A DNA stretch of 64,000 nucleotides from Mytilus galloprovincialis. Taxonomy: Eukaryota > Mollusca > Bivalvia > Mytilida > Mytilidae. This document shows positions 23,852-33,774 of the stretch, piece by piece. The position numbers and the translations under genes were made by a program. How positions within the stretch are numbered: position 1 is the stretch's first letter; the number at the start of each line of letters is the position of its first letter. The stretch is taken from the NCBI RefSeq assembly GCF_965363235.1, contig NC_134841.1, positions 64,315,078 through 64,379,077 of the forward strand, read 5' to 3'. The notes under the pieces are model-generated. The model ran no database searches. It was not told the origin of the DNA and worked only from the letters and a program-made list of their open reading frames with translations.

Positions 23852-25498
23852 TTATAAACGAGTACTTGTGTGTCCGTTCGTTTTATCTAGATAGTCCTTC
23901 CCTGACTCTATATGACTGTCATTTGTTGGTTGACTCTGAATATCCTTTCTGTATTTCCAACTTTGTCCGTCTTGTTCTCCCGTGAACAAAGACTTGTAAA
24001 GCTTGAAGACACGTTTGTTCCATATATATGAAACAAAAATAAATAATCCAGTAAGCAAATTACAAATCGAGATCAATATTGAAAAGACAGATTCCGGCAA
24101 AAAAGAGTCAATAAACTGTAACAACCAAGTGCATCCAGTAATAGCAAATAATTTAAAATATATTACTACATCATTCGTTTTATCGCGTGGTTGATTTTCA
24201 GATGACACTTTAGGAGTGTTGCAAATATGGCGAATCGCAGTTCCAAACATAAAAACATTCGACAAGAGAATGCATCCAACTGGGAATAAAAATGTAGCAA
24301 TCACGGCTGTCCTCAGTAAAATGAAGCAGAGATTTCCTCCATATCCAATCGATCCTTCGATAGTGTACGTAACTACGATATTGCATGTAACAATAACAGT
24401 TGGAAGTCCAAACACATACGCTCTGTACTTACAAGCAACATGAAAATTAGAATTAAAGTTTCTTGAAAATGAACTGGTAAAAACTCGATAAATATGGAAC
24501 GTACAAATATTAAACGAAGTAAATACCGATAATGTGAAAAAGTGTTGAAGAACTCCAATGATTTTACATGCGTTATCTCCCTTGATCTCATACAATCGTA
24601 TGTGGAAAAGTATTTCATTTAAAATCAGACAAAACACTAACGTCATGTTGTTTTGACCTGGGACTGTCATGAGTACTCTGAACAAACTATAGGTTATCAA
24701 TGTTAAAAGTAAGCATATAAGGGATATGATATTACAAATACGTCTCACAACCAGCATAGGTGTATCTATAGGTTCTTCGGGAATATTAGATACGGCCTGT
24801 ATATACTTCTCAGAACATACCCGAATCTTATTTTCTTTAACTACTAAAAAATCATTTGGTCCTAAGGATTCGCCATTGATTTGGAGAAGGATATTCCGCT
24901 CACTGCTCTGTTTTACATATTCTGTTTCGCTTAGTTCAACTTGTGTACAAAGAAGAAGGTCGTTGACATGATAATGAATTGGGAAGCCATCTGACGACAA
25001 TACGCTGGATTGGAAAATGCACACGTCTGAAAATTGTAGGCTCGTTATCAATGATGGTAAATTAAAAGCTTTGTCGTTTCTTTTTAAGACAACCTCAGCA
25101 GCTACCTTACTTGTGTTAATTCTAATAGTTGAATCTACCAGTTGCAATAGCTTTTCTTCTGTATGAAGTCTATCAACTCTCTCCTCTGCGCACAAACCTA
25201 AATAAATATACCCTGAAAATAATGCTTTACGATTTCTACAGGAACTTTCAGACATAACGTTTTTCGAAGTTTGATATAACCGTGCTTCAGGCAACTTTTT
25301 CATCAAATGATCAAACACTTCAGAGCCAATAATTTTCAACAAGGTCTTGTCTTTACCGTCAAGATTGTTATCGTATACTACAACATCGAAACCAACAGCA
25401 AATATGTAACATAGACCGGTGGTTGTCCTCAGTAGGGGAATGCATGTGTTGTTTGATAACAATTTTCCTGGACTACACTTCAAGTCTCTACAAGTTTT
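23852..25498 (-). CDS. GPCR exon 2: juxtamembrane region and seven-transmembrane domain
   Basis: The acceptor is TTCATTTCAG; the exon starts AAA ACT TGT in phase 0 and runs 548 codons to the stop. It contains the stalk, all seven helices and a short Ser/Thr-rich C-terminal tail. Having all seven helices in one exon suggests an old retrocopy or intron loss. Confidence 0.88.
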   Translation of the reverse strand, partial: KTCRDLKCSPGKLLSNNTCIPLLRTTTGLCYIFAVGFDVVVYDNNLDGKDKTLLKIIGSEVFDHLMKKLPEARLYQTSKNVMSESSCRNRKALFSGYIYLGLCAEERVDRLHTEEKLLQLVDSTIRINTSKVAAEVVLKRNDKAFNLPSLITSLQFSDVCIFQSSVLSSDGFPIHYHVNDLLLCTQVELSETEYVKQSSERNILLQINGESLGPNDFLVVKENKIRVCSEKYIQAVSNIPEEPIDTPMLVVRRICNIISLICLLLTLITYSLFRVLMTVPGQNNMTLVFCLILNEILFHIRLYEIKGDNACKIIGVLQHFFTLSVFTSFNICTFHIYRVFTSSFSRNFNSNFHVACKYRAYVFGLPTVIVTCNIVVTYTIEGSIGYGGNLCFILLRTAVIATFLFPVGCILLSNVFMFGTAIRHICNTPKVSSENQPRDKTNDVVIYFKLFAITGCTWLLQFIDSFLPESVFSILISICNLLTGLFIFVSYIWNKRVFKLYKSLFTGEQDGQSWKYRKDIQSQPTNDSHIESGKDYLDKTNGHTSTRL

Positions 25499-27209
25499 CT
25501 GAAATGAATTCAAAACAATGATTAGTGTACATATAACCTTATTCGGGAATAAAACGTATAATAATGAAAAGAAATATGATTTCTCAAAAGGCGAATTTAA
25601 ACTTTTGTAACAGTTGCTGAGGGTAAAAAAAATATTTGGGTAAGAATAGTTTTTGCAGACTCATAACATTAACTGAATGCTCTAAAATGATCTTCTTGAT
25701 TTAATCGTAGAGTATATTAAGTAAGCATTACTGATCATGTCTTTGCGTCTGGCGTAATAAATTATAATCCTGGTACATTTGATAACTATTTACACCACCA
25801 CTGGGTCGATGCCAATGCTGGTGGACGTTTCGTCCCCGAGGGTATCACCAGCCCAGTAGTCAGCACTTCGGTGTTGACATGAATATCAATTATGTGATCA
25901 TTTTTATAAATTTTCTGTTACAAAACTTTGAATTTTTTGAAAAACTAAGGATTTTCTTATCCCAGGAATATATTACCTTAGCCGTATTTGGCACAACTTT
26001 TATGTGTCCTCAATGCTCTTCAACTTTGTACTTGTTTGGCTTTACAACTATTTTGATCTGAGCGTCAATGATGAGTCTTATGTAGACGAAACGCGCTTCT
26101 GACGTTATAAATTATAATCCTTGTACACTTGATAACTTTTATTGTCTGCAACGTGTATGGCATTAAACAAGCCCTCTGAACAGAAGATAATAGGTATGAA
26201 CTTAGGCAACTGTGACACACAAGCGTACAAAGTCTTCTGGTTTGCATTTTTTTGTAGTAGTCATCCAAATTTGCACTTTGAATGCATGTTTTTAATGCGT
26301 TTATGTTTGAAAATGCAACTTATTTGGGGGAAATCAAAAATTTCTTTTATACAAGTCAAACATATTATTATTATTAAAATATAAATATCGACCAGAATGA
26401 TAGACGGTTTCTGCTTGCAAGGAAGCTATTCAATCGAGAGTTCCAAGTGATTAAAATGAAGTAATCCATTCAAAATTTTAACAGACATCATCACGAGTTA
26501 TAAAATATTTACTTCATAGATGACGACGGATATGTCCTTTATGCGTTACCATAATTCCGTCCTCTTTTCCTCGAATGAGGCCTATATATTTAGACTTAGC
26601 AAAACTTAGTCATTTGGTATCTGATGAATCGTCCGAGTATAATATACGTCTGTTGGGTTTTGAAAAGTTAGCCTCATTGCTCTTAAGAAAAATCATTTGA
26701 ATGTAATAAATTTCATACGTATAATTTGTAGTTCTTTTCTATATTTTACTACATTTTTGTGTACTGGAATGCACATTGTTTTTGTTTTTCTTATTTTTCA
26801 AATATTCATAACATATAAATTATTCAAACATTTAAGTTCCAACTCCCTATGGCATAGTGTACGTTCGGTCAATTGGGCTTATCTTTCAGGTCCCTTGTAG
26901 TTTCTGAGGTTTTTTATATGCCAGTCAATCTTCAAATGTGCGAGTTTATTCTAATGATACTACTTTTGCTTCTGTAATTTTTCTTCTTTCGTTTTTTTCT
27001 TTTGAATAACATCAATAGTATTGACTACGAACGTGTAAGTTGCTGACGTGCTACTGACGTGTTACTGGCGTGTTATTTCCTTCTTTACTGTAAGTATTAA
27101 TTGTACAGTTTCAACTTTTTGATGTATTCGACTTACAATCGTGTGGTAAAAGACATGCAAATAACAAAGAAGTATTTAGAACGCCTGTTTTTTACCATTA
27201 TACTAATTA

Positions 27210-27279
<70 letters not shown>

Positions 27280-29030
27280 CAGTCTTTGTTTCACGCCATT
27301 TTTTCACTATCGAGTAAAAACCTTACCATTATTTTGTCAAACAACTGATCTGGCAAACACATTGGATCTGAATCTTCGTGTATGTAGCTATCATATGACG
27401 TCAACATAAACATAGAACGGTAACTTAAACTGTCTGACGAACTATAGTCACTTACTTTACAAAGCTGACAAAACACACTTTGAATTATGTATTTATTAGA
27501 CGGTACTATATCACAATGATTTGTTCCTACGTTCAACAGTTCTTGAAATTTTCTATCCAAACAGAAAAAATGAGCAAGATCTACCCATTCATTACACATA
27601 TAGCAGAAAATATTATAATATCCATTGTAAGCCATTAGGTTTTTATCTTCAAAAGTAAGACAAGCGTTTTCAATCATATCGTAGGTTTCTGTGAAATATC
27701 CCGGATTTTGACAATTTCTAATAAGATTTGTTTGACGAAAGCATTTCATCATACTATCTGGGTCTTCGATTTGAAACATGCAGCCTCTCGACTTTGATTC
27801 AGTTTTAATTTGATTTATGTTGTAAAACAAACTGAAAACTTCTCTGCTCGGACAAGTGATGGTATACTGCGATTGTCTCGTGAACGAAACTGAATGATCT
27901 GTATTATCAACTGCATTAGTTTCATATGGAAGAGTTTCTTCGACATCAAATGTGGAATTTACCACATGTTGGTCGTCATATGCTCCCAAAACAAAACCAG
28001 AGCTACAGTATCGAGAAAAAATATAGTAAACATGACTCATTCTTGCAGAATTTTCACTATAAAAAATATCACTCACGAATTCTGTTGTTACATTGATATT
28101 GCAAAAATAGCAATATCTGTTTTTGAATGGATACATACTTCGGTCAAGGTTGGTACTGTTGCAAAGTTTCGAGTAGTCATTGGAATCACTTGGCAAACAC
28201 GTTGTTATAATTTCAATGTTTCCAGATGGAGGGTTGCACATGTAACAAAATACATTTCGAAACATTCCGATTGGTTGATCTATGGATTGACATGCGTTTA
28301 AAATTGCGTCATTGCTTGAAAGCCATGTGCCAGTTTGATTGCATTCTGATATAAAAACGGTTGGATTGTCAATACATATTTGGACAGGCAGGTTCTGGTT
28401 GTTTGCTAAAATGATACAATCATTTTCTAAAGAAAGTTCAACTATTTCAGTTAAAGAACTTAGAATATTGAAATCAGTCATTTCCGAACATTCAAAATCC
28501 GGAAACCATGATTGAATGTTGTAACTATCATTATTGCACTCGGAACAGTATATACTGTCATATGTCAAAAAGCTGATTAATGACGTCACAGGTAGTGTAG
28601 TCAATTTTTCCGTTAAATTTCTCTTTCGTTTACATTTGGAATGCAGGTCATCCGGAGTGTGCGCAGGACATTCTTTAACAACTTTGTGATCAGTTTGGTT
28701 TATTTTTAAAATGTTTACATCCTGCATAGATTTGTCATAAAATACTTCGTTTTTACATATTCTACTAGGAAATATAAATTCAATCTCTGGACAACAGTTT
28801 CCACGTTTTATACAATCAAACGTACAAGAGCAACTATTGCAAATTGACGTTATGAGATTATGTTCAGTACTGGAATTGTTTCTGCCGTTACCAATACATT
28901 TTGATGTACCACAAAAGTTATAGTATTGTCTAAGAGCATCTTTTTTCCAGTTGTCGTTTGCTTTCTGTTCAATACTCAACTCAATCAATATGGAAATAAT
29001 GCTGAAAATTTTCAGAAATCTTGGTCGCAT
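23852..29030 (-). CDS. Family-B (Methuselah/adhesion-like) G-protein-coupled receptor, two coding exons
   Basis: Join of 29030-27327 and 25498-23852, phase 0, about 1116 residues plus stop. The product should be a plasma-membrane receptor with a large ectodomain. Residues 1-20 form a signal peptide. A somatomedin-B-like cysteine cluster (about 64-92, C-x-C-x3-C-x5-CC) follows. Then come five copies of an aromatic-C-x-x-C-N/K motif (for example RNVFCYMCN, NRYCYFCN, YNIFCYMCN). Seven hydrophobic segments occupy about residues 818-1065: TM1 begins near NIISLICLLLTLI, the TM6 region contains GCTWLL and TM7 contains LLTGLFIFVSYIW. Many N-x-S/T sites lie outside the membrane. I see no clear GPS autoproteolysis motif (H-L-T/S). 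The seven-helix region and ectodomain resemble molluscan receptors annotated as Methuselah-like; the ligand is unknown. I chose the ATG at 29030 over 29093 because it starts a clean signal peptide. Confidence 0.85.
25742..26140 (+). repeat. Hammerhead-type repeat, dimer-like copy in GPCR intron
   Basis: Starts with GCGTCTGGCGTAATAAATTA, the 3' end of a hammerhead. It then has one full monomer (GGGTCGATGCC..., TTATCCCAGGAATATATTAC, CCGTATTTGGCACAAC) and ends with a second hammerhead at about 26060-26105. The second core reads ATGATGA for CTGATGA and the cleavage triplet is TTC, so it has decayed. The two cleavage positions (after 25749 and 26099) are about 350 bp apart. Confidence 0.75.
26145..27205. 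other. GPCR intron, no further gene seen
   Basis: AT-rich sequence between the two receptor exons; no additional exon recognised. Confidence 0.4.
27209..27278 (+). repeat. Compound (TA)n(GA)n microsatellite
   Basis: About 16 bp of TA dinucleotides followed by about 52 bp of uninterrupted GA dinucleotides, 49 bp from the 3' end of GPCR exon 1. The perfect long GA run should be length-polymorphic. Confidence 0.95.
27327..29030 (-). CDS. GPCR exon 1: signal peptide and cysteine-rich ectodomain
   Basis: One 568-codon open exon from the preferred ATG to ...D-K-I-M followed by a GTAAGG donor. The frame runs 12 codons further into the intron before a stop. Unusually, the whole ectodomain is in a single exon. 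An in-frame ATG 21 codons upstream (29093) is possible but adds a non-signal-like leader. Confidence 0.85.
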
Positions 29031-29229
29031 TTTGAACAAATCTGTTAGGTAATGCTGTAATGAGATACAATATTTATGACAAAATGAAACCAATTCAAAT
29101 AATATAAGATGTCCATCTTATTGTTTCCTTTTCGAAGATGCTGTCGCATGGAAAATTAGTTGGTATTAAAAGATTTTATTTAAATCTATGATCAAAATCA
29201 TTCAAATATTGAATTCAGTTATAAATTAA

Positions 29230-29470
29230 CTGTTAAAAAAAACTTTGAATGTTTGAAATACTAAGGCTTTTCTACCTCAGGAATAGATTACCCTAGCTGT
29301 ATTTGGCAAAACTTTTAGTAATTTGTGGTTCTCAATGTTTTTCAACTTCGTACTTTATTTGGCTTTTTTAACATTTATTTTTATTCGAGCGTCACTGATG
29401 AGTCTTTTGTAGACGAAACGAGCGTCTGGCGTAGATATAAAAATTTCAATTCTGGTATCTATGATGAGTT
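29230..29470 (+). repeat. Hammerhead-ribozyme terminal repeat of a retroelement, monomer
   Basis: Contains the family's TTTGAATGTTTGAAATACTA...CCTAGCTGTATTTGGCAAAA block and a complete hammerhead at 29389-29432 (see separate entry). It is followed on the same strand by retroelement-like coding sequence, as expected for the terminal repeat of a Penelope-like element. Confidence 0.75.
29389..29432 (+). ncRNA. Type I hammerhead ribozyme, complete core
   Basis: Stem I 5' strand GCGTCA (29389-29394), core CTGATGA (29395-29401), stem II GTC/GAC with loop TTTTGTA, GAAA, minimal stem III ACGAGCGT, cleavage triplet GTC (predicted cut after 29426), stem I 3' strand TGGCGT (29427-29432). All conserved catalytic positions are present and stem I pairs fully, allowing one G-U. 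Confidence 0.8.
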
Positions 29471-29479
29471 TAATTGCAA

Positions 29480-29835
29480 CAGCAAAAAACTTTTGATATT
29501 CAACATATTAAACTATTATTCCTTATCCTCAAATTTAAGATCGACTACCTTTACTAAATTCTTCCATAAATATAAAGATTTGATTTTGAAGTTTGGTTGT
29601 ACCTGTAGAAAACTTATTTCAAACGGGATAGCACATCCACATTTTTACGGAAATGTTGTTTACCGTGCCGGAAATTTAGAAACGATCCTGGTAAACTTAT
29701 CGATCCTTTAAATAAACTTATTCTAAAAGGTTACCAATTCAACACTGTAATTAGGTCATTGAATATTGTTGTTATTGGTATTAATATTGATTTTGTTATC
29801 AGTAAATTTAAAGCAAACTAAATGTTATTGGTATA
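29480..29835 (+). pseudogene. Retroelement ORF fragment downstream of hammerhead repeat
   Basis: The open frame reaches R-K-L-I-S-N-G-I-A-H-P-H-F-Y-G-N-V and continues after a frameshift as NPLNKLIRKGYQFNTVIRSL. I recognise this type of sequence from mussel retroelements of the Penelope/hammerhead group; the match is from memory, not computed. It is interrupted by a stop and by the 1.7 kb inverted-repeat element that begins at 29838. Confidence 0.5.
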
Positions 29836-29837
29836 TA

Positions 29838-31537
29838 TGTTACAGGGAATTTGTAAAATCAGGGATTTTGTAAAATCACTGGACTAATCAGTGATTTTGT
29901 AAAATCACTAACAGTTCCAGTGGTTTTGTAAAATCCCTGAAATTGTTAGGGATTTTACAAAACCACTGAAAATAGAGCTAGGGATTTTGTAAAATCCCTG
30001 ATTACAATTAAGTAAAACTTGCTATTAGAAATGTGTTTTTTTTTAATTAAAAAAATACTACTGATCACTGATGATTTTGACATATTTTCGTTAATAAACA
30101 CTATGAGCTAGCACTAATGTATAATGATAATGACCAACAAAGCATATAAACGGATATTTATACCACTGTTATTACTTATTTTAGCATGACAAGTTTGGGT
30201 GACATCTGTTACAAAATTATCTGCTTTTTGATGCATATCTGAATCAAATCAACTTGTCTTCGGAAATTTTAAATCTTTGCCTATTTTATACTTAACGACA
30301 ATGCCTTTAGTTTACTGTAGCAGCTCTACGGTTGTTTTTTAGTTAGCACCTCTCATAGTTCCTTGTAAAGTTCTAAAGCTTTGTAAGAAACATTTGCACA
30401 CTTTCTATTTGCGCACTTTTAATACCATTTCGTCCCTACCACCATGGCCTTTTGATATGTCAATTTTCTGAACTATGCTGTACTTGTCTTCAAGACATAC
30501 ATTATATTTTTAAAACATCTTCATCTGTGTTAAGCGTTATTAAACGATTTGATCAAATCTCCGTAATGAAGAACTCCATTCCTACACGAGAGAGAAAGTT
30601 TAAACACTTATTCAAGGTTATATCCCTTTGTGATAGAATATATGTATCTGATATATGACCAAAGTAAGTAAAACTTTTTTTTTATTTTGCTTGCTTAGAA
30701 CCTATTCATAAACATGCAAGTATACAAAACACATTATTCTTACCTATATTTTCTGTTGTCTTTATTATTATTATTTTTTTAATATCAATGTTATTTTGTA
30801 GGCATCAAATTAATAATACAACACTTGTTTGCTTTTTATATATCAAATTTCATGCAGCAATAAGATGATCTTGCTCTGATATGAATGTAATATTTGCCAC
30901 TGGATCACATACCCTAACCCACTCAATTTCTTATACCTAACATATGTGTTTTTCTTCTATTATGACAGCAATCAACCTAATTTTCCGTCTCTATATTTGA
31001 TTTTAAATTTTTTATATAATTGGTTTTATTTTTTATAGTAATTACAGAAAAAAAACTATAATAAACAGCAACTTTCTTTCAAACAAGGTAGTGATATCAT
31101 ATTTTCCTACGGGTTTTATATGTTGATTTTTAAATTTACCTCAATTATTTGAAGTAACTTTTTGTGTGTATGTTTGTTCTTGATTTAAAGACATCAGTGC
31201 CTTAGCCATTATTCTACAGTATGTCAGTTGTATAGTGCATGAAAACAGCTCACTTAATATTAAAATAAAGGCTAGATTAACCTCAAACTTATTGAGTGTT
31301 ACTGTTGTAGGCTTTTTCACAGAAATTCTTAATAAAAATGAATAACTTTATTTTACTAATTCCCTGAATTTAATCAGTGAATCTGTAAAAAAGATCTTAA
31401 TTATTTCAGGGATTTTGTAAAATCACTAGTCAAAATCAGGGATTTTATAAAATCACTAATTAGTTCAGTGATTTTACAAATTCCCTGAAATTTCAGTGAT
31501 TTTACAAAATCCCAGATTTCACAAATTCCCTGTAACA
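29838..31537. mobile_element. 1.7 kb DNA-transposon-like element with long, internally repetitive inverted termini
   Basis: The ends TGTTACAGGG (29838) and CCCTGTAACA (31537) are exact reverse complements and open arms of about 160 bp. Both arms consist of repeated copies of a palindromic phrase, GGGATTTTGTAAAATCCCTG or CAGTGATTTTGTAAAATCACTG. Flanks read GTATATA and TATACAT, compatible with a TATA target duplication. The 1.35 kb interior has no recognisable transposase; the longest frame is 68 codons (30452-30658, +). It interrupts retroelement sequence that resumes at about 31545. Family not identified. Confidence 0.75.
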
Positions 31538-31545
31538 TATACATA

Positions 31546-32260
31546 TACACATTCATGGATCTACAATCTGTCGATTCTTGTTTCTTGGCATTGCACATGG
31601 TCATGTTTTTTCTCTGACTGCTTATGACGTCTTTACACTAAATCCATTGGATGTTCAAGTTGGGTATGTACTGATTGATTATTTAGTCTCAGATGCATGA
31701 TTTTTTTTAATTTGTTGTTAGTGGCTTTGAACTAGCTGTCAGTAACTGCGAGTACTCTCAGATATGTACTTAGTGTCCTGTGTTTTTGGGATGTACAAGT
31801 ACCCGCCCGTGTCGACTTGTATTTGTAGTATTTGTATTTTTATCCATCTGATGAGTTAAGCCTTTTTCAACTGATTTTTATATTTCGATCTTATAATGTA
31901 CAGTTACATCACAGTTCCAGGTTAGGCGGAGGGTTGGGATCCCGCTAACATGTTTAACCCCGCCACATTCTGTATTTATGGGCCTGTCCCAAGTCATGAG
32001 CCTGTAATTCAGTGGTTGTCGTTTGTTTGTGTGTTACATATTTGATTTTCGTTTACTTTTTGTAAATAAATTAGGCCGTAAGTTTTTTTCGTTTGAAATG
32101 TTTTACACTGTCATTTCGGGGTCTGACTATGCGGTATGGTCTTTTCTCATTGATGAAAGTCGTACGTGACCTATAGTTGTTAATTTCTGTGTATTTTGGT
32201 CTCTTGTGGAGAGTTGTCTAATTTGCAATCATACCACATCTTTTTTATATGTCCTAATAT
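31546..32260 (+). repeat. 3' portion of the interrupted retroelement and fused ATCATACCACATCTT repeat
   Basis: 31575-31685 keeps an open stretch (G-I-A-H-G-H-V-F-S-L-T-A-Y-D-V-F-T-L-N) that I associate with the same retroelement group. It is followed by GCTTTGAACTAGCTGTCAGT, ATGAGTTAAGCCTTTTTCAA, GGGATCCCGCTAACATGTTT and, at the end, ATTTGCAATCATACCACATC. Related 3' blocks occur at 32350-32640, 40636-40917, 44208-44575 and 11200-11335. Confidence 0.6.
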
Positions 32261-33555
32261 CAAACATTTTTTTAACTGCAAAAATCGGAATCACGGAAAA
32301 TATGATTTGTATATACCTAATTACAATTTGTTCGTATGTTGAATAGTTGCCGTATATCATTGAACCAGATTAAGGAGAGAGTCAAGTGCCCCAAGACGGT
32401 TTGACCCCGCAACATGTGCCTGACCAAAGTCAGGAGTCTGCAATTTATTTGTCAAAAATCAGCCCGATTTTTTTTTTTTGGCGTTTAACTTGTTTCACAT
32501 TTTGTCATGGGTGGGCCTTACAAACCTGAATTTACGTTATGGTATTTCTCATTTTGAAGGCCGTATGGTTCACGCTATTATTTTTATAATCCACGGTACT
32601 TTGATAGTTGTCTCAAATATGAAATCCTACCACATTATATGATTCTTTATATTTATAAGCTAATTCAAACCACAAATACACAGAAAGTATGCAAATCCTA
32701 CATATATACATGTATATGTCAATATGTTTCCGATATTTTTTTCATTTTCGATAATGACTTTGTAAACCAAGTGTAGAGGTGCATGCATAGCGAGAGAGAC
32801 TTACCCTGTCGACCTACACGGTCATGATCTATATTTAAGTTGACTCTCAATTAACTTCTTCACATAACACATTTTTACTTATTATATATTTCTTGTTGAT
32901 TTGGGTTTAGTGGCTGAATGATGAGCTTGATGTGAACCACGATATATCTGCAAAATTGGAAATGAAAAGTACATTATGCTTCCGTATCATTTGATGTTGC
33001 TCTCGGGTTCATGGTTATTGCTATCGGTTTAATATTTCAACGTTCCATTAACATTATTTGTCAAGAGATCAAAATAGTACAAAATACGATGAATGGGAAA
33101 AAACAAATAATAAAAGACAGCTAGAAAGGTGGTTATAATGATCGCGGCAAACTGATTGATAAACGTTAATTGTTATGAAATTCAGAATAGGAATAATTCG
33201 GAAAAGAGGTAATGGGAAAATTAAAAGTACATGACACACACAACTGTGAAATACAAGTAAGCAATAAATTTGTATATAAAGATTGTATGAGGGATGGAAC
33301 GAAAAATTATTACCGCCACTGAAAAAATAAAGAAGATGTGGATCAGATAAATAGTGTTTTCTTATAACAGGCTACCTACGAACATTTCGCCACAGGCCTG
33401 TTGCTTTGTACATATAGGCTAATTAAGTCTTAATAATAACTTGACATGTTAATAAGTTTACTGCATCAAATGACAATTTTGAAAAGTTATATCTCTTCGG
33501 TGATGATCGATCCATTTTTTTTTTTTTTTTTTTTTTTTGTAAATGATTGATTTTT
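32261..33555. other. No gene recognised; decayed repeat at 32350-32640
   Basis: 32380-32640 is a diverged copy of the GTTTGACCCCGC ... TCCTACCACATTATA repeat. A 20-base T run is at about 33518-33537. The rest is featureless. Confidence 0.45.
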
Positions 33556-33559
33556 AATG

Positions 33560-33770
33560 CTGTAAACCAACTTATTTTCGCGGATACTTTATTTCGCGTT
33601 TTACCCATTCTAGTCCATTTCGCGCCTTTTAAAATTCTCGATTTTCTTATTTACTTGATGTAGATTAATAACGATTTACTTATTCGCGACGATGTATATT
33701 CGCGTTATTTTTCTCCTCGCGAAAGTCGCGAAAATAAATCGCTCGCGAAAATAAGTTGGCTAGTAAGTTG
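33560..33770. repeat. MITE with GTAAACCAACTTATTTTCGCG ends
   Basis: Left end TGTAAACCAACTTATTTTCG; right end CGCGAAAATAAGTTGG followed by a duplicated CTAGTAAGTTGG. The interior is rich in TTTCGCG/CGCGAAA motifs. I recognise this as a widespread invertebrate MITE type. The duplicated right tip is unusual. Confidence 0.75.
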
Positions 33771-33774
33771 GCTA

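Noticed and set aside
24003-24971. Plus- and minus-strand frames within 23.9-25.5 kb other than the GPCR
   Set aside because: They overlap the receptor exon in other frames and have no domain features.
27101-27409. 102-codon plus-strand frame with a run of Arg-Glu
   Set aside because: The run is only the translation of the GA microsatellite, and the frame overlaps the GPCR exon on the other strand.
29850-31530. Repeated GGGATTTTGTAAAATCCC considered as a CRISPR-like or satellite array
   Set aside because: Spacers are not unique and regular, and the copies form two inverted arms with exact tips, which fits transposon ends; the genome is eukaryotic.
31401-31604. 67-codon minus frame rich in F-V-K-S-L/F-I-K-S-L
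   Set aside because: It is a translation of the palindromic repeat arm, not a protein gene.
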